8,610 nt of DNA. It comes from an uncultured Eubacteriales bacterium (GTDB taxonomy: Bacteria > Bacillota > Clostridia > Peptostreptococcales > Anaerovoracaceae). Made by a program: the position numbers and the translations under genes. Under the pieces are notes generated by a model. It made no database searches, was not told the origin of the DNA, and saw only the letters and a list, made by a program, of their open reading frames with translations. Below are positions 5,884 to 8,610 of this stretch, piece by piece (positions within the stretch are counted from its first letter, which is position 1; every line of letters starts with the position of its first letter). The stretch spans positions 1 to 8,610 of the forward strand of contig CADBFL010000139.1 of the NCBI GenBank assembly GCA_902793875.1. The letters run 5' to 3'.

Positions 5884-8304
5884 ATGAATATTTCAATGAG
5901 ATTTTTACAGAGATATGTCGATCTGCCTGCTGATCTTACCTATGATCAGATAGCTTACGACCTCACCATGCGTACGGTCGAGGTAGAGGACGTGATCGAC
6001 ACAGCCGCTAAATTCCACGACATAGTCGTCGGAGAGATAAAAGAGGTAAAGCCTCATCCGAATGCCGATGCACTGAAGATCTGCATGACGGACGTCGGAG
6101 ATGGCGAGATCAGACAGATCGTCTGCGGGGGATCGAACCTGGCGGCAGGCCACAGGGTCTGCGTATCAAAACCGGGCGCCGAGGTCGTATGGCACGGCGA
6201 GGGCGAACCGGTGCTGATCAAAGAGAGCAAGCTCAGAGGCGAGCCTTCGTACGGAATGATCTGCTCTCCTCTAGAGGTGTACCTCGGAGACATAATCAGC
6301 AATGAGGACGAGAGATGGATCGTCGACTTCACCGAGCTCGGCATAGACTGCGAGGTCGGACAGTCCGTGGCGGAGGTAATGGGCCTTGACGACGTCATCC
6401 TCGAGGTCGACAACAAATCGCTTTCAAACAGGCCTGACCTGTGGGGACACTACGGCATAGCGCGCGAACTCGCAGCCATATACAAAGTTCCTCTGAAAGA
6501 GCTCAGCAGAGAGCTTCCTGAGGGGCTTCCTGAATATCCGGTCACAATAAAAGAACCGGAAAGATGCAACAGGTTCACGGCAACGAAGATCGATAATGTC
6601 TGCGTAAAGGAATCGCCTGCATGGATGAAGACTCTCATCATCAACGCGGGTATGAGACCTATCAACGCCATCGTCGACATAACCAATTTCGTCATGCTCG
6701 CGGTGGGCGCGCCTCAGCACGCCTATGACAGCACTCACGTCGAAGGCGATGAGATCGTAGTAAGACTTGCCGAAGAAGGCGAGAAGCTGCTTCTTCTCGA
6801 CGAGAAGGACCTCGAGCTGACGCAGGACCATCTCGTAGTCTGCGACGCTGTAAAGCCTCTGAATCTCGCCGGCATAAAGGGCGGCAGGGACGACTCCGTG
6901 CTCGAAAGCACGAATTCCATCATCCTTGAATGCGCCGTGTTCACAGCACCGGGGATCAGACGGACCACAGCTTATTTCAATGAAAAGACAGACGCCGCTC
7001 TCAGATATGAGAAAGGCATCGATACACAGAGGGCCGACCTCGGCGTTTCGATGGCGCTTTCGCTGTTCAGGGAGATCTATCCTGAATGCGAGATCACGGC
7101 TTTCACCGACAATTATCCGGTCAGAACGGAAAATGCCGAGATAAACATATCTCAGGATTTCCTCGACAGAAGACTGGGCGAGGTGCTGTCTCAGAGCACG
7201 ATAGAAGACATACTCAAGAGACTCGGATACATCGTCATCTATCAGCAGGGCGTATACCGCTGCATAGTCCCTACATGGAGATCGACAGGCGATGTATCTA
7301 TACATGATGACATACTCGGCGATATCGCCAGGCTCATCGGATACGAATACTTCAAGAAGCAGCCGCTGCCGGTAAAATTCGAACACTGCGTCAACCAGGT
7401 CAGGATGGACATGGCAAGGAGGCTCAGGGAATACCTCGCGTTCAGATGCGGCATGAACGAGATCTTTACATATCCGTGGATCGACGAAAAGTACATCCGC
7501 GCAGCGAAGATCGATACTTCCGGATCCATAAGACTGGCTACTCCGCCGGCGCCTGAACTGGGCGTGCTCAGAAGCTCTCTGATCCCGGGAATGCTCGAAT
7601 CCATCGAAAAGAACCACAGATACTTTGACGAGTTCTCGATGTTCGAAGCAGCTCAGGTATTCGTGAAGGGCGAGTACAGCCCGTCATCTCCTGACGAGGT
7701 CCTGCCTGTTCACAGAAATCTTCTGACCGGAGTTTTCGCGGGCAAAGACGCCAGGGAGATGTTCTTCAGCGTAAAGGGCGTCGTTGAGAGCATGAGCGGG
7801 TACTGCCACTTCGAGCCTCTGACCTTCGCGCAGAAGGAAAAGCCTTGCTGGGCTGACGAGAAGGTCTGGCTCAATGTGATGAGCGGTGAAGAGATCGTCG
7901 GATCGATAGGTCTCCTCGCCGTATCGGCTCTCGCGGATTCGGGCATCAAGCTCATCAGCGCTGCTGCGTTCGAACTGGATACCGACAGGATCATTCCGTA
8001 TCCGTCGAGGACGAATGAATTCAGGCATCTGCCGCTTTATCCTCTGGTAGACCAGGATCTCTCGATACTTGTCGACGAGTCCGTGAAATGGAGCCAGATA
8101 GAGGATGCTATCGGAAAGATGGTAAAAGAGCTGAACTTTGCAGAAGAGTACAGGGGCAAGCAGATCCCTGCCGGCAAGAAGTCGATCATGCTCAGCTACA
8201 GGATAGGCAACGACGACTCGACCATGACTTCCAAGCAGATCGAAAAGAAGATGAACGCGATCGTCACCGTGCTTCAGAAGAAGGTCGGCGCCGAGCTCCG
8301 CTGA
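5884..8304 (+). CDS. pheT: Phenylalanine--tRNA ligase beta subunit
   Basis: PheT is the large beta subunit of phenylalanyl-tRNA synthetase; it binds tRNA-Phe and hydrolyses mischarged Tyr-tRNA-Phe. At 806 residues it is full length. Domains in order: an N-terminal segment; an EMAP-type OB-fold tRNA-binding domain (about 44-155, with VVGEIKEVKPHPNADALKIC); the SNRPDLWGHYGIARE signature (181-195); B3/B4 editing region (about 226-395, with NAIVDITNFVMLAVGAPQHAYD at 261-282 and LNLAGIKGG at 326-334); B5 (about 418-490, ending HDDILGDIARLIGY); the catalytic-like core (about 500-705, with LATPPAPELGVLRSSLIPGML); and the C-terminal ferredoxin-fold anticodon-binding domain (about 711-806, from FRHLPLYPLVDQDLSILVD to the end). 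The ATG is preceded by AAGGAGG (5871-5877). It is co-transcribed with pheS, 15 bases upstream. No lesion is seen. Confidence 0.97.
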   Translation: MNISMRFLQRYVDLPADLTYDQIAYDLTMRTVEVEDVIDTAAKFHDIVVGEIKEVKPHPNADALKICMTDVGDGEIRQIVCGGSNLAAGHRVCVSKPGAEVVWHGEGEPVLIKESKLRGEPSYGMICSPLEVYLGDIISNEDERWIVDFTELGIDCEVGQSVAEVMGLDDVILEVDNKSLSNRPDLWGHYGIARELAAIYKVPLKELSRELPEGLPEYPVTIKEPERCNRFTATKIDNVCVKESPAWMKTLIINAGMRPINAIVDITNFVMLAVGAPQHAYDSTHVEGDEIVVRLAEEGEKLLLLDEKDLELTQDHLVVCDAVKPLNLAGIKGGRDDSVLESTNSIILECAVFTAPGIRRTTAYFNEKTDAALRYEKGIDTQRADLGVSMALSLFREIYPECEITAFTDNYPVRTENAEINISQDFLDRRLGEVLSQSTIEDILKRLGYIVIYQQGVYRCIVPTWRSTGDVSIHDDILGDIARLIGYEYFKKQPLPVKFEHCVNQVRMDMARRLREYLAFRCGMNEIFTYPWIDEKYIRAAKIDTSGSIRLATPPAPELGVLRSSLIPGMLESIEKNHRYFDEFSMFEAAQVFVKGEYSPSSPDEVLPVHRNLLTGVFAGKDAREMFFSVKGVVESMSGYCHFEPLTFAQKEKPCWADEKVWLNVMSGEEIVGSIGLLAVSALADSGIKLISAAAFELDTDRIIPYPSRTNEFRHLPLYPLVDQDLSILVDESVKWSQIEDAIGKMVKELNFAEEYRGKQIPAGKKSIMLSYRIGNDDSTMTSKQIEKKMNAIVTVLQKKVGAELR

Positions 8305-8338
8305 AACCGCTGATTTGCTTCGGCGCTCAGTTTCGGCC

Positions 8339-8363
8339 GCAGTCCGCAGCTCACTGCTTTTTT
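8339..8363 (+). terminator. Weak terminator candidate after pheT
   Basis: GCAGT (8339-8343) can pair with ACTGC (8353-8357), immediately followed by six T residues (8358-8363). A nested alternative pairs GCAG (8346-8349) with CTGC (8354-8357). The stem is short, but the T run is in the right place, 35 bases after the pheT stop. A competing stem GCCGCA (8336-8341) with TGCGGC (8363-8368) would include the T run in its loop. The stretch 8305-8338 shows nothing else. Confidence 0.4.
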
Positions 8364-8399
8364 GCGGCAAATGCCGGCCCTGGTCCGGAAAAAATGGAT

Positions 8400-8610
8400 C
8401 GAAATGAGCATCTGCCACGAAAACGCACCATAAGCGGCAGGCCGACAAAGCTGAAAGTAGGGCGAAATGAGCGCGCATCGCGAAAACGCACCATATACGG
8501 CAGGCCGGCAAGCTGAAAAATGGAGCGAAATGAGCGCCTGGCTCGAAAATGCACCATATACGGCAGGCCGGCAAGCTGAAAAATGGAGCGAAATGAGCGC
8601 CTGGCTCGAA
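8400..8610. repeat. 63-bp tandem repeat array, continuing past the window edge
   Basis: Three full units start at 8400, 8463 and 8526, and a fourth starts at 8589 and is cut by the window end. A degenerate partial unit lies at about 8372-8399. Each unit reads CGAAATGAGC, then 8 variable bases, then CGAAAAYGCACCATA followed by a GC-rich stretch containing CGGCAGGCCG and an A-rich tail. Units 2 and 3 agree at 54 of 55 bases outside the variable 8 but at only 3 of 8 inside it; unit 1 is more diverged. Because 63 is a multiple of three, reading frames stay open through the array. On the minus strand one frame from the window edge to 8351 would encode 21-residue repeats beginning MVHFRARRSFRSIFQ. 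I cannot tell whether this is translated, and a non-coding repeat is my preferred reading. Confidence 0.88.

Noticed and set aside
6424..7617. Long open frame on the minus strand (397 codons) opposite pheT
   Set aside because: It lies wholly antisense to a full-length, motif-rich pheT, has no recognisable domain, and its low-complexity Arg/Ala/Val composition is what the reverse complement of this codon usage produces.
7684..8574. Minus-strand frame of 296 codons covering the terminal repeats and the 3' end of pheT
   Set aside because: Its first part is the 63-bp repeat read as 21-residue units, and the rest is antisense to pheT. The open frame is explained by the repeat period being a multiple of three and by pheT codon bias.
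8400..8610. CRISPR array
   Set aside because: The constant part is about 55 bases and the variable part only 8, the reverse of repeat-spacer proportions, and no cas genes are present.

Overview
The window is chromosomal DNA of moderate GC content from what looks like an anaerobic Bacillota (Firmicutes), class Clostridia or a close relative. This rests on four things: strong AGGAGG-type ribosome sites, dense same-strand gene packing, a glycolytic pgk-tpiA pair next to secG, and a butyrate-kinase-family gene. Genus and species cannot be read from it. All convincing genes are on the + strand.

Layout: (1) 2-763 is the 3' part of pgk, followed by tpiA (776-1534); both are glycolytic genes in one transcription unit. 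(2) A sigma-A-type promoter (1540-1569) lies directly after tpiA and drives secG (1650-1883). (3) One base after secG comes a 600-codon polytopic membrane protein (1885-3687). It has the fold signature of membrane pyrophosphatases (HppA family), but most of the pyrophosphate/metal-binding motifs are substituted or deleted, so it is probably a pseudoenzyme. (4) A candidate terminator (3725-3760) sits just before a butyrate-kinase-family gene (3773-4818) that is split by an internal deletion plus frameshift. (5) pheS (4831-5868) and pheT (5884-8304) encode the two subunits of phenylalanyl-tRNA synthetase. (6) The last 300 bases have no convincing gene. They hold a weak terminator candidate and a 63-bp tandem repeat array that runs off the window edge.

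How the parts relate: pgk and tpiA supply lower glycolysis. secG encodes a small subunit of the SecYEG translocon, and its tight junction with the pyrophosphatase-like gene suggests coupled expression. pheS and pheT have strong ribosome sites and probably depend at least partly on transcription entering through the broken butyrate kinase gene, because no T-box leader or clear promoter is visible in front of pheS.

The best candidate for something undescribed is the pyrophosphatase-like protein. By eye it keeps residues matching part of the ion gate of canonical enzymes (D203, E206, K580) while losing most of the hydrolytic centre. Second is the terminal repeat array, whose units are nearly identical except for an 8-base variable core. 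All family alignments here are from memory and by eye; no database search was run.
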